Assembly (NCBI GenBank): GCA_963740065.1
Contig: CAVUCS010000008.1
Coordinates: 1 to 38,294, forward strand
DNA from: DASVDE01 sp963740065
Lineage (GTDB): Bacteria; Actinomycetota; Thermoleophilia; Solirubrobacterales; 70-9
Reading direction: 5' to 3'
DNA length: 38,294 nt
Shown: piece after piece, positions 6,795 to 17,750 of the stretch
Numbering within the stretch: the first letter of the stretch is position 1
Layout: each line of letters starts with the position of its first letter
Program-made: the position numbers and the translations under genes
The notes under the pieces: model-generated
What the model was told of the DNA's origin: nothing
The model's database searches: none
The model's input: only the letters and a program-made list of their open reading frames with translations

Positions 6795-7607
6795 ATGGCT
6801 TCACGCCTACGCGAACCGTTCGGCAAGGCTGGTCTGATCGTGGCGATCGTCGCCCTGGTCGCCGCTTTGGTCGGAGGCGCCTACGCCGCCAACACCTCGG
6901 GCAAGCGCCAGCACAAGAAGAAGAACAACGCCGGCCTCAACTCAAAGCAGAAGAAGCAGGTCAAGTCGATCGCCAAGACCGAAGCCCAGAAGCTTCAGGG
7001 CACGGGTCCGGCAGGCCCGCAGGGCCCCGCCGGCTCGAACGGCAATGACGGCTCCAACGGGTCCAATGGCTCCAACGGCGCTGACGGCAAAGAAGGGCCG
7101 CAGGGCAAACAAGGCAACCAAGGCATTCAGGGCATTCAGGGAATCCAGGGCCCCGAAGGCTCCCCCTGGACGGACGGCGGCACCCTGCCCTCCGAAGAGA
7201 CCGAGACCGGAGTCTGGTCTTTCCCCCAGGTCGGCTACGAATTCACCTCTGCTTTCACGCCGATCTCTTACCCGATCCCGTTGGCAGAACCTTCCGAACA
7301 CGTCGTCAAGCTGACCAAGGCCGAGACCGCGAACTCGACGACCGTGCCGATCGAAGGCTGTGAATATGACAACGCCGATCCCGAAGCCAGGCCGGTCGCC
7401 CCGCCCGGAACTCTCTGTGTATTCACCACTCAGGAAAACGCTGAAGGCGGGAGTTTGGTGGCCATCGTCTCACCGGCTTCAGAACCGTTCGCTATCGGCG
7501 ACTCGACGTCCGGAGCTTTGGTCAAGGGCAACGCCTTTGCTTACGGCACCACCGAAGAACTCGGGATCTTCGAACTCGGGGGCGTCTGGGCGGTTACCGC
7601 CAAGTAG
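6795..7607 (+). CDS. Secreted or membrane-anchored collagen-like protein
   Basis: With the ATG at 6795 (GGAGAAGAG-type ribosome site about 10 bases upstream) the protein has 270 residues. A hydrophobic segment (about 10-32, KAGLIVAIVALVAALVGGAYA) acts as signal or anchor. A Lys-rich stretch follows, then about 17 Gly-X-Y triplets (GPAGPQGPAGSNGNDGSNG to GIQGIQGIQGPEG), the hallmark of bacterial collagen-like proteins. The C-terminal 145 residues form a compact beta-rich domain with two cysteines (EGCEYD, GTLCVF). Collagen-like proteins form trimeric stalks at the cell surface. It stops six bases before P1 and is likely the first gene of that operon. An upstream in-frame ATG at 6750 would precede the ribosome site and is less likely. 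Confidence 0.82.
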   Translation: MASRLREPFGKAGLIVAIVALVAALVGGAYAANTSGKRQHKKKNNAGLNSKQKKQVKSIAKTEAQKLQGTGPAGPQGPAGSNGNDGSNGSNGSNGADGKEGPQGKQGNQGIQGIQGIQGPEGSPWTDGGTLPSEETETGVWSFPQVGYEFTSAFTPISYPIPLAEPSEHVVKLTKAETANSTTVPIEGCEYDNADPEARPVAPPGTLCVFTTQENAEGGSLVAIVSPASEPFAIGDSTSGALVKGNAFAYGTTEELGIFELGGVWAVTAK

Positions 7608-7613
7608 CGACGG

Positions 7614-10600
7614 ATGAGTTCGTTCGCCGACAAGCTCAGGGTCAACCGCCGCGCCGCGCTTCTCAGCGCCGGCGCGGCGGCGCTCTGTTCCCTGTGGCTG
7701 CTTTCGAGCGCCGCCCCCTCGCAGGCGGCGTTCGAGCAGGTCGGATGCTTTGCCGGGGGACTTGCGGCTACTGAAGAATCCCCGGCCCAACCATGCGCGC
7801 CGGTGGAAAGCGAAGAATTCATCGAAGAAGTGCAGCTCGGCGGCGTCGGTGGCATGGCGGTCAACTACACCGGCGCGGGGGGGGTGGCGGAAGGGACGGT
7901 GTATGCGGCGACGAGGTTGAGCGGTAAACGGACGCGGGTGGCGATGTTCGTGCCGACGCCCGGCGGACTGAAATTCAGCCTGCGCTGGGAAGTGACGAAA
8001 GAAGGTGGCGCTTACGCACGCTGCGGGCCGGGCCTGGGAGTCGACGGAGAAGGCGAAGTGCTGACTCCGTGCTCACTGCAGGTGGAAGAAATCGGCAATC
8101 CGATCGACGTCGACGTCGACGAGAGCAGCGGCAACGTCTACGTCTACAACGGGGAATCCGAAGCGGGGCTGAAAGCAATCGTCGCCTACAGCCCCGACGG
8201 GTCGAGTGAAATCACCCGCTTCGGGGAACTGGCGCCGTTCGGGGAAAGCGTGGCGGCGAGCCCGGCGAAAATCCACGGCTCGAACTTCCCGGGGGCGATC
8301 GCGGTGAACGGGGCGGGGGAGGTCTACGTCTTTGATGAAGACGCGGTGTTCGGGGCGCCGTTTCACCGGCTGGCGAAGTTCAAGCCGAAAACGCCGGGGG
8401 ACTTCAGCGAATACGAATACGCGGCCGGGGAAGACGTGGCGGCGGCGCTGACGAGCGCTGCCGCGCGGCGGCCGACGAAGCCGGTGGCCGACGCGGCGGG
8501 CAACCTCTACGTGGCCTCGGAATCGACCTACGTGGAAATGTATGACCCGGGGCAGCCTGCCCACCCGCCCGTCTGCACCTACAAACACAAAAAGGGCGGG
8601 ATCACGGCGATCACGGTGGACCCGGTGAGCGGGTCGGTGTTCTTCTTCAGTCTCAGGATCGAAACGGGCTTCGCGCGAAAGACGGTGCACGAGCTGGGGC
8701 CCTGCAACCCGGCGACGGAAAAGTTCGAAGGGCCGGGGGGAGAAGAAGAGGTGGGGGAGTATGAAGTGGCGCCCGAACGCGATGACCTGTGGGGGTTGGC
8801 ATATGACCCGGGGCGGGAATTCTCGGCGGGTCGCCCGGCAGGGACGCTTTACGGCGGGGCGCCGGGGCCGGAGCCGAACTCCGGGGAGGGCGAACCGGAC
8901 CAGAGCTCGCTCGGCTACATCTTCGCGCCGCTGCAGGAAAGCCCGCCGCAGATCTCCGGGGAGGCGGTGGAAAAGGTGAAGGCGACCTCCGCCCAACTGG
9001 GGGCGACCGTCGACCCGGCGGGGTTCAAAACCCACTACGTCTTCGAGTACCTCACCGACGCCGCCTACAAAGAAGACGGGGAAAGCTTTGCCAACGCCAA
9101 AGAAGCGCCGGCAGGCGGCGCCTACCTGGCGGGCACCGGCTCCCCGCAGGCAGTGGGGGTCACCCTCAGCTCCCTGGCGGCGGACACCGCCTACCGCTAC
9201 CGGGTGGTGGCAACCAGTAACGGCTGCCCCGCCGAAGCCGAATCGCTGTGTGAGACGGTCGGGTCCTCCCAGAGCTTTCACACCTATCCGTTCAGCTCGG
9301 CGCTACTGCCCGACAACCGCGCCTATGAGCTGGTCAGCCCGGCGCAAAAGCACGGCGGGCAGGTCTTGCCGGCCGACCCGCGGGTCTCCAGCTGCGGCCT
9401 TGAAGAATGCAAGCCGGGCACCTACTCGGGGCGCTTTCCGATGCAAAGCGCCCCCAGCGGGGACGCGGTGGCCTATGAGGGGACCCCGTTTTCCCCCGGC
9501 GAGGGGGCGGCGGCCGTCAACGCCTACATCGCCCGCCGCGACCCGCTCAGCGGCTGGCAGAGCGCCAACCCCACCCCCGGGCTTTTGTTCAGCAGGGGCG
9601 GCGGCGGCTACAAGGCCTATGACGAAGGTCTGGGGCGCGCGCTCTTGAGCCAAGAACAGCTGCGGCCGGTCCTCGACCCCGCGGCCCCGCCCGAATACGA
9701 AAACCTCTACGCCCAGCCGAGCACCCCGCCCTTCGCGATCTCGGCGCTGATCGGCTCGGGGCCGCCAAACCGCCCGGCGACCCAGTTCACGCTGCGCTAC
9801 ACCGGCGCCTCCGCGGACCTCTCGCGGGTGTTCTTCGCCGCCGATGACGCCCTCACCGCCGCGCTCCCCGGCATCGCCCCGGCGGCGATCGACGGCGGCG
9901 ACGGCAGCTTCAACCTCTATGAATGGCAGCGCCCAAGCGGCCAGCTTCGGCTCGTCAACGTCGGGGTCGGCAACGAAACGACCGAACCCGGCGCCTCCTT
10001 TGCGCCCGGCAGCGCCCACCCGATCTCCACCGACGGCTCACGCGCCTTCTTTGCCGATCACACCGGGCAGCTCTACGTGCGCGAAGGCGGGGTGGCGACG
10101 CGGGAAATCCCCGACAGCGGGGAGTTCCTCGCCGCCGCGACCGACGGCTCGAAGGTCCTGCTCGCCAACGGCCACATCTATGACCTCGAGACCGAAACCA
10201 CCACCGACCTGAGCGCAGGCGAAGGCGGCTTCCTCGGCATCGCCGGGCAAAGCGACGATCTCTCCCACCTCTACTTCCTCGACACCGCGGTGCTGAGCGG
10301 CGGCGAGGAAAACTGCCGCGAGGGCGCCGAAGGGGAGGTCTGCGAAGCCGCCGCAGCCGGCAAAAACAACCTCTACAGCTGGACCGAAGGGGAGCTGCAC
10401 TTCATCGCTCAGCTCGACGACGAAGACAACGCGGACTCCGCCGGGGGAGGAGGGGACTGGCAGCCCGCCCCCTCCAACCGCACCGCGCAGGCGAGCCCCG
10501 CCGGGCGCTACCTCGCCTTCCTCTCGGTGGCGCAGTTGACCGGCTATGACAACGTCGGGCCCTGCGCCTTCATCGGCGAAACGGGGGAAGCAGTCGACTT

Positions 10601-11297
10601 CCCCTGCTCGCGGGTCTTTCTCTATGACTCCCAAAGCGGCGATCTCACCTGCCCCTCCTGCAACCCCAGTGGCTCCGCGGTACTTGGCCACAGCTCGCTG
10701 CGGTTGACCCTGGGAGGCAACTGGCTGCCCCAGCCGCGCTACCTGACCGACTCCGGGCGCCTTTTCTTCGACAGCCAGGAATCCCTCAGCCCCCACGACA
10801 CCAACGGCGGAGTCGAAGACGTCTATCAATTCGAGCCCCAGGGGCTCGGCAGCTGCACCCGCTCCGGCGGCTGCCTGACCCTGATCTCCGCCGGGCGCGA
10901 AGCCGTCGACTCCAACTTTCTCGCCGCCGACCCCGGCGGGGAAAACGTCTTCTTCACCACCCGCGACCGCCTCGTGGCCCAAGACAAAGACGACCTGCTC
11001 GACCTCTATGACGCCCGCGTGGGCGGCGGCTTTGCCTTCGAATCGGAACTGACGCCGGGCGGATGCAGCGGCGAAGGCTGCCAGCCCCCACCGCCCGCGA
11101 CCCCCGAAGCTCCGCCCTCCTCGGTGACCCTGCAGGACCCCGGCAACGTGCCCCCGCCCAAGGGCTGCAAGAAGGGCAAGGTCCGGCGCAAGGGCAAGTG
11201 CGTGAAAAAGCAAAAGCACAAGCGCTCAAAGCACCACAAGCGCCACAAGAACAAGAGCAACAAGCACAACAAGAACAAGCGGGGCGGGCGAGCATGA
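7614..11297 (+). CDS. Large secreted beta-propeller-like surface protein (P1)
   Basis: The 1227-residue product has a signal peptide (about 1-38, ending SSAAPSQA). Residues about 60-440 contain recurring strand units such as IAVNGAGEVYVFDED and VADAAGNLYVASEST, which look like NHL-type propeller blades. An Fn3-like domain follows (about 465-575: VKATSAQLGATVDPAG to AYRYRVVATS). The second half has TolB/WD-like blades (SGDAVAYEGTPF, DGSRAFFADHTGQLYV, DSGRLFFDSQ). It ends in a strongly basic tail (KGCKKGKVRRKGKCVKK and more). No enzyme motif is visible; adhesion or wall binding is inferred. Its stop overlaps the S1 start as ATGA. P2 at 14093-17750 is a paralogue, nearly identical over long blocks. 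Confidence 0.82.
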   Translation: MSSFADKLRVNRRAALLSAGAAALCSLWLLSSAAPSQAAFEQVGCFAGGLAATEESPAQPCAPVESEEFIEEVQLGGVGGMAVNYTGAGGVAEGTVYAATRLSGKRTRVAMFVPTPGGLKFSLRWEVTKEGGAYARCGPGLGVDGEGEVLTPCSLQVEEIGNPIDVDVDESSGNVYVYNGESEAGLKAIVAYSPDGSSEITRFGELAPFGESVAASPAKIHGSNFPGAIAVNGAGEVYVFDEDAVFGAPFHRLAKFKPKTPGDFSEYEYAAGEDVAAALTSAAARRPTKPVADAAGNLYVASESTYVEMYDPGQPAHPPVCTYKHKKGGITAITVDPVSGSVFFFSLRIETGFARKTVHELGPCNPATEKFEGPGGEEEVGEYEVAPERDDLWGLAYDPGREFSAGRPAGTLYGGAPGPEPNSGEGEPDQSSLGYIFAPLQESPPQISGEAVEKVKATSAQLGATVDPAGFKTHYVFEYLTDAAYKEDGESFANAKEAPAGGAYLAGTGSPQAVGVTLSSLAADTAYRYRVVATSNGCPAEAESLCETVGSSQSFHTYPFSSALLPDNRAYELVSPAQKHGGQVLPADPRVSSCGLEECKPGTYSGRFPMQSAPSGDAVAYEGTPFSPGEGAAAVNAYIARRDPLSGWQSANPTPGLLFSRGGGGYKAYDEGLGRALLSQEQLRPVLDPAAPPEYENLYAQPSTPPFAISALIGSGPPNRPATQFTLRYTGASADLSRVFFAADDALTAALPGIAPAAIDGGDGSFNLYEWQRPSGQLRLVNVGVGNETTEPGASFAPGSAHPISTDGSRAFFADHTGQLYVREGGVATREIPDSGEFLAAATDGSKVLLANGHIYDLETETTTDLSAGEGGFLGIAGQSDDLSHLYFLDTAVLSGGEENCREGAEGEVCEAAAAGKNNLYSWTEGELHFIAQLDDEDNADSAGGGGDWQPAPSNRTAQASPAGRYLAFLSVAQLTGYDNVGPCAFIGETGEAVDFPCSRVFLYDSQSGDLTCPSCNPSGSAVLGHSSLRLTLGGNWLPQPRYLTDSGRLFFDSQESLSPHDTNGGVEDVYQFEPQGLGSCTRSGGCLTLISAGREAVDSNFLAADPGGENVFFTTRDRLVAQDKDDLLDLYDARVGGGFAFESELTPGGCSGEGCQPPPPATPEAPPSSVTLQDPGNVPPPKGCKKGKVRRKGKCVKKQKHKRSKHHKRHKNKSNKHNKNKRGGRA

Positions 11298-14096
11298 GCC
11301 GCCCCCGCCTGCTCGCCCTGAGCCTCTGCCTGTTGGCCTGGGGGGCCTTCCCGACCCTGGCAAAGGCCGACTTCGGCTTTGTCCCCGACTCGCTGTTCTT
11401 TGCCCCCGAAAGGGAAAACGGGACCCTGGAAACCCAGGCCGGCTCTCACCCCTACGCCTTCGTCTTGCACTTCGAGCTGAAGACCGACGCCGAAGGCAAG
11501 ACCGAAGGCGGGGAACTGCGCGAAGCGATCACCGACCTGCCCCCGGGGATGCTCGGCAACCCCGCCGCGGTCCCCACCTGCCCGCGCCAGAGCTTCGAAG
11601 GCCCGCTGCCCGACTGCCCCCCCGGCACCCAGGTGGGCGTCTTGCGGACGATCTCACCGGGCCTCAAAAGCGAAGCCTTTGGCCCCATCTACAACCTCAC
11701 CCCGCCGCCGGGGGTGGTCGCCCAGCTGGGCTTCAGCGCCGATGAATACACCGCCCTGCTGACCGCCTCGGTCAGGACCGAAGACGGCTACGGGGTGCGG
11801 GTGCGGGCCTCCAACGTGCCGCTTGAATCCAGCTCGGTGACGGCGACGATCTGGGGCACCCCCGCCGATAAAAGCCACGACCCCGAACGCGGCCACTTTG
11901 GCGGTGAAGAAAGCAATGAGGCAAAGCTGCCCTTCTTCACCCTGCCGACCTCTTGCGATTCCCCGCCGCGGCTGGACGTGCAGGTCGACTCCAAACTCGC
12001 CCCCGGTGCCTTTGTCCCCGCCAGCGCCTTTTTGCTCGACGAAGGCGGCGCCCCCCAGCCCCTGAGCGGCTGCGAAGCGGTTCCCTTCTCACCCGAGGCG
12101 CTCGCCGGCCCGACCACCGCCGCGGCCGAATCCCCCGCCGGGCTGGGCTTTTCGCTGGCCTTTCCCAACGAGGGGCTGCTCAACGACAAAGAAGGCGCGG
12201 TCAGCGAAACCCAGCCGGTGCGGACCGAAGTCACCCTGCCCCCGGGGATCACCGCCAACCCCGCCGCGGTCAACGGCCAGGGCGTCTGCACCCTTGACCA
12301 ATACAAAGCCGCGAGCGCGATCTCGGGTCCCGGCCAGGGCTGCCCGGAGAGCTCGAAGATCGGCACCCTCACCGTCCACACGCCGCTGCTGCAAGAAGCG
12401 ATCGAAGGCTCCTTCTACCTCGCCGCCCCCCACGACAACCCCTTCAACTCCCTCCTAGCCCTCTACATCGTCGCCGAAGCCCCCCAGCGCGGCGCCCTGG
12501 CCAAGCAGGCGGGGCTGATCGAGACCGACCCGGTGAGCGGGCAGCTGAAGACGACCTTCGACGATCTCCCCCCGATCCCCTACTCGGGCTTTGAGGTGCA
12601 CCTGCGCGAAGGCCCCCGCGCGCCGCTGATCACCCCGCCCACCTGCGGCCCCTACACCACCACCGTCAAGCTCTACTCCTTCGCCGAGCCCGGCACCCCG
12701 GTGCAAAAGAGCGCCCCCTTCACGATCAACTCCGGCGCCGGCGGCGCGCCGTGTGCCTCCAGCGAGGCCCAGCTGCCCTTCGCGCCCACCCTCACCGCCG
12801 GGACCACGGTGCCGATCGCCGGCTCCTACTCGCCCTTCGTCTTCAAGATCGCCCGCAACGACGGCGAACAGCGCTTCGGCTCCCTGGCCGCATCCCTGCC
12901 CCGGGGCCTGGTCGGCGCGCCTGGCCGGCATCCCCTACTGCCCGGAGTCCGCGATCGCCGTCGCGGCGGCGCGCACCGCCGAAGGACAAGGCGCGCTGGA
13001 GGCAGCCTCCCCCTCCTGCCCCGCGGCCTCCCAGGTCGGCACCGTGGTGGCCGGAGCCGGTGCGGGCCCGACCCCCTACTACGTCCAAGGCAACGCCTAC
13101 CTCGCCGGCCCCTACAAAGGCGCCCCGCTCAGCCTGGCGATCATCACCCCGGCGATCGCCGGGCCCTTTGACCTCGGAGTCGTCACCGTGCGCGCCGCCC
13201 TTTACGTCAACCAGTCAACCGCCGAGGTCAGCGTCCAAAGCGACCCGCTGCCGACGATCCTCGCACGGCGTCCCGCTCGACGTCCGCTCGGTCGCGGTGC
13301 GCATGGAACGCCAGGGCTTCGTCCTCAACCCGACCTGCTTGCGAAGAGAAGGCGATCGGCGCCCAGCTGACCTCGACCACCGGCGCCACCGTCGCCCTCT
13401 CAAACCGCTTCCAGGTCGGCTCCTGCCGCGGCCTTGACTTCAAGCCCAAGCTGACCCTGAAGCTCAAGGGCGCGACCCGGCGCGGCGGCAACCCGGCCCT
13501 GACCGCGATCCTGCAACCCCGCGCAGGCGATGCCAACATCGCCTCGCTCGCGGTCGCCCTGCCGCACTCGGAGTTCCTCGCCCAGGCCCACATCCGCACC
13601 ATCTGCACCCGGGTCCAGTTCGCCGCCGGGGCGGGCGCCGGAGAGCAGTGCCCCGCCGGCTCCGTCTACGGCCACGTCTCAGGCCACCAGCCCCCTGCTC
13701 GACTACACCCTGTCGGGCCCGGTCTTCCTGCGCTCCTCCTCCCACAAGCTGCCCGACCTCGTCGCCGTGGTCAGGGGCCCCGCCACCCAGCCCCTGGTGA
13801 TCAGCTCCGTCGGCCGCGTCGACTCGGTCAAGGGCGGGATCCGCAACAGCTTCGAAGCCCTCCCCGACGCCCCCCTCTCCAAGGTGGTGCTGAAGCTGCC
13901 GGGTGGCCGCAAGAGCCTGCTCGAAAACTCGACCAACATCTGCAAGGGCACCCACAAGGCCACCGCCAAGTTCAGCGGCCAAAACGGCAAGCGCTATGAA
14001 CTCAAGCCGAAGCTGCACGTGAGGTGCAAGGGGCATAAGAAGGGCAAGGGGCACAAGCGCGGGAGCGCACGCGCCAACCGGGGAACGAGTAGATGA
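11294..14096 (+). pseudogene. Repeat-rich secreted surface protein (S1), frameshifted
   Basis: Start MSRPRLLALSLCLLAW and signal peptide match S2 (17747-20524), and the first 540 or so residues are open and nearly identical to it. Comparison with S2 shows four extra single bases, near 12917, 13261, 13337 and 13681. Between them the S-type protein continues without stops in the shifted frames (for example SPSCPAASQVGTVVAGAGA, then AQAHIRTICTRVQF, then SSSHKLPDLVAVV). The end is a basic tail (VRCKGHKKGKGHKRGSAR) whose stop overlaps P2 as ATGA. Well-kept coding sequence between breaks argues for very recent damage or for sequencing errors. As written, the full protein cannot be made. Confidence 0.8.
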
Positions 14097-17000
14097 CCCA
14101 GAGCGCCCACAAGCCGACCAGCGCCCGCCGCGTGGCAGCCATCGCCGCAGCCCTGCTCGCGAGCGCCTGCCTTTGGCTGCTGAGCGCCGCCCCGGCACAG
14201 GCGGCGCTCGAGCAGGTCGGATGCTTTGCCGGGGGACTTGCGGCTACTGAAGAATCCCCGGCCCAACCATGCGCGCCGGTGGAAAGCGAAGAATTCATCG
14301 AAGAAGTGCAGCTCGGCGGCGTCGGCGGCATGGCGGTCAACTACACCGGCGCGGGGGGGGTGCCGGAAGGGACGGTTTATGCGGCGACGAAGGCGGCCGG
14401 GAGCGCCGACGCGGGTGGCGATGTTCGTGCCGACGCCCGGCGGTCTGGAATTCAGCCTGCGTTGGGAAGTGACCGAAAGAAGGCGGCGCTTACGCACGCT
14501 GCGGTCCGGGGCTGGGGGTCGACGGGGAAGGCAAAGCGCTGACCCCGTGCGCGCCGTGGGTGGAAGCAGTCCGGCAGCCGGTCGACGTCGACGTCGACGA
14601 GACCAGCGGCAACGTCTACGTCGCCAGCGGGGAAACCGAAGCCGGGCTGAAAGCAATCGTCGCCTACAGCCCCGACGGGTCGAGTGAAATCACCCGCTTC
14701 GGGGAACTGGCGCCGTTCGGGGAAAGCGTGGCGGCGAGCCCGGCAAAAATCCACGGCTCGAAATTGCCGGGGGCGATCGCGGTGAACGGGGCGGGGGAGG
14801 TCTACGTCTTCGATGAAGACGTTCGGGCGCCGTTTCACCGGCTGGCGAAGTACAAGCCGGTGACGCCGGGGGTGTTCAGCGAATACGAATACGCGGGCGG
14901 GGAAGACGTGGCGGCGGGGCTTTGAGCGGCGGCGGCCGGCCGACGGAGCCGGTGGCCGACGCGGCGGGCAACCTCTACGTGGCCTCGGCGTCGACCTACG
15001 TGGAAATGTATGACCCGGGGCAGCCAACCGACCCACCCGTCTGCACCTACAAACACAAAAAAGGCGGGATCACGGCGATCACGGTGGACCCGGTGAGCGG
15101 GTCGGTGTTCTTCTTCAGTCTCAGGATCGAAACGGGCTTCGCGCGAAAGACGGTGCACGAGCTGGGGCCGTGCAACCCGGCGACGGAAAAGTTCGAAGGG
15201 CCGGGGGGCGAAGAAGAGGTGGGGGAGTATGAAGTGGCGCCCGAACGCGATGACCTGTGGGGGCTGGCATATGACCCGAGGCGGGAATTCTCGGCGGGGC
15301 GCCCGGAAGGGACGCTCTACGGCGGGGCGCCGAGACCAACTCCAGACTCCGGGGAAGGAGAAAAAGGCCAGAGCTCGCTCGGCTACATCTTCGCGCCGCT
15401 GCAGGAAAGCCCGCCGCAGATCTCCGGGGAGGCGGTGGAAAAGGTGAAGGCGACCTCCGCTCAGCTGGGGGCGATCGTCGACCCGGCGGGGTTCAAAACC
15501 CACTACGTCTTCGAGTACCTCACCGACGCCGCCTACAAAGAAGACGGGGAAAGCTTTGCCAACGCCAAAGAAGCGCCGGCAGGCGGCGCCTACCTGGCGG
15601 GCACCGGCTCCCCGCAGGCGGTGGGGGTCACCCTCGGCTCCCTGGCGGCGGACACCGCCTACCGCTACCGGGTGGTGGCAACCAGCAGCGGCTGCCCGGC
15701 CGAAGCCGAATCGCTGTGTGAGACGGTCGGGTCCTCCCAGGGCTTTCACACCTATCCGTTCAGCTCGGCGCTACTGCCCGACAACCGCGCCTATGAGCTG
15801 GTCAGCCCGGCGCAAAAGCACGGCGGGCAGGTCTTGCCGGCCGAGCCGCAGATCTCCAGCTGCGGCTCAGAAGCCGAATGCAAGCCGGGCACCTACTCGG
15901 GGCGCTTTCCGATGCAAAGCGCCCCCAGCGGGGACGCGGTGGCCTATGAGGGGACCCCGTTTTCCCCCGGCGAGGGGGCGGCGGCCGTCAACGCCTACAT
16001 CGCCCGCCGCGACCCGCTCAGCGGCTGGCAGAGCGCCAACCCCACCCCCGGGCTTTTGTTCAGCAGGGGCGGCGGCGGCTACAAGGCCTATGACGAAGGC
16101 CTGGGGCGCGCGCTCTTGAGCCAAGAACCGCTGCGGCCGGTCCTCGACCCCGCGGGCCCGCCCGAATACGAAAACCTCTACGCCCAGCCGAGCACCCCGC
16201 CCTTCGCGATCTCGGCGCTGATCGGCTCGGGGCCGCCAAACCGCCCGGCGACCCAGTTCACGCTGCGCTACACCGGCGCCTCGGCGGACCTCTCGCGCGT
16301 CTTCTTCGCCGCCGATGACGCCCTCACCGCCGCGCTCCCCGGCATCGCCCCGGCGGCGATCGACGGCGGCGACGGCAGCTTCAACCTCTATGAATGGCAG
16401 CGCCCAAGCGGCCAGCTTCGGCTCGTCAACGTCGGGGTCGGCAACGAAACGACCGAACCCGGCGCCTCCTTTGCGCCCGGCAGCGCCCACCCGATCTCCA
16501 CCGACGGCTCACGCGCCTTCTTTGCCGATCACACCGGGCAGCTCTACGTGCGCGAAGGCGGGGTGGCGACGCGGGAAATCCCCGACACCGGGGAATTCCT
16601 CGCCGCCGCGACCGACGGCTCGAAGGTCCTGCTCGCCAACGGCCACCTCTATGACCTCGAGACCGAAACCACCACCGACCTGAGCGCAGGCGAAGGCGGC
16701 TTCCTCGGCATCGCCGGGCAAAGCGACGATCTCTCCCACCTCTACTTCCTCGACACCGCGGTGCTGAGCGGCGGCGAGGAAAACTGCCGCGAGGGCGCCG
16801 AAGGGGAGGTCTGCGAAGCCGCCGCGGCCGGCAAAAACAACCTCTACAGCTGGACCGAAGGGGAGCTGCACTTCATCGCTCAGCTCGACGACGGTGATGA
16901 CGGCGGCGGCAGCCACATCCTCGCCCACAGCTGGGACCCCGTGCCCTCCAATCGCACCGCCCAGGCGAGCCCCGCCGGGCGCTACCTCGCCTTCCTCTCC

Positions 17001-17750
17001 CAGGCCCCGCTGACCGGCTATGACAACGTCGGGCTCTGCGAAGACGACAACGCCGCCGGCTATGAACCGGCCCCCTGCCCGGAGGTCTTCCTCTATGACT
17101 CCCAGAGCGGCAAGCTCAGCTGCCCCTCCTGCAACCCGACCGGCGCCGCGACCCTGGGTTGGAGCACCCTGCGGCGCCTGGAAGGCCCCGACTGGCTGCC
17201 CCCCCCGCGCTACCTGACCGACTCCGGGCGCCTTTTCTTCGACAGCCAGGACTCCCTCAGCCCCCACGACACCAACGGCGGGGTCGAAGACGTCTATCAG
17301 CTCGAGCCCCAGGGGCTCGGCAGCTGCACCCGCTCCGGCGGCTGCCTGACCCTGATCTCCGCCGGGCGCGAAGCCGTCGACTCCAACTTCCTCGCCGCCG
17401 ACCCCGGCGGGGAAAACGTCTTCTTCACCACCCGCGACCGGCTCGTGGCCCAAGACAAAGACGACCTGCTCGACCTCTATGACGCCCGCGTGGGCGGCGG
17501 CTTTGCCGTGGCCCCCGAATCCCCGCCGGCCGAATTGCCCCTGCAGATCCCGCCGGCCGAACCGACCCCGGCCTCCCCGAGCTTCTCGGGGCCCGGCAAC
17601 GTGGCGGCCTCCAAGCGCTGCAGGAAAGGCAAGGTCAAGCGCAAGGGCCGCTGCGTGAAGCGCCGCGGGCACAGGCGCTCCAAGGCAAAGAAGCACCGCA
17701 AGCACAAGCACCGCAAGCACAACAAGAACAAGCGGGGCGGGCGATCGTGA
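14093..17750 (+). pseudogene. Beta-propeller-like surface protein (P2), frameshifted
   Basis: The signal peptide (ARRVAAIAAALLASACLWLL to PAQA) differs from that of P1, but from EQVGCFAGGLAATEE onward the two proteins match. Three frame breaks relative to P1 lie near 14387-14410 (+1), 14474 (+1) and 14923-14945 (net -1 or -4). The third leaves an in-frame TGA at 14923. From about 14922 to the stop at 17750 the frame is open for 940 codons and ends in CRKGKVKRKGRCVKR and a basic tail. Near residue 520 of P1 the two are almost identical for about 390 residues, with roughly eight changes. The stop overlaps S2 as GTGA. An internal TTG at 14922 could give a product without signal peptide, which would be unlikely to be exported. 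Confidence 0.8.

Noticed and set aside
8073..9281. Long minus-strand ORFs opposite P and S genes (also 10038-11219, 14835-15749 and 16509-17816)
   Set aside because: They are arginine-, glycine- or valine-rich shadows of GC-rich plus-strand genes. They recur at the same place in both copies and show no signal, domain or start site.
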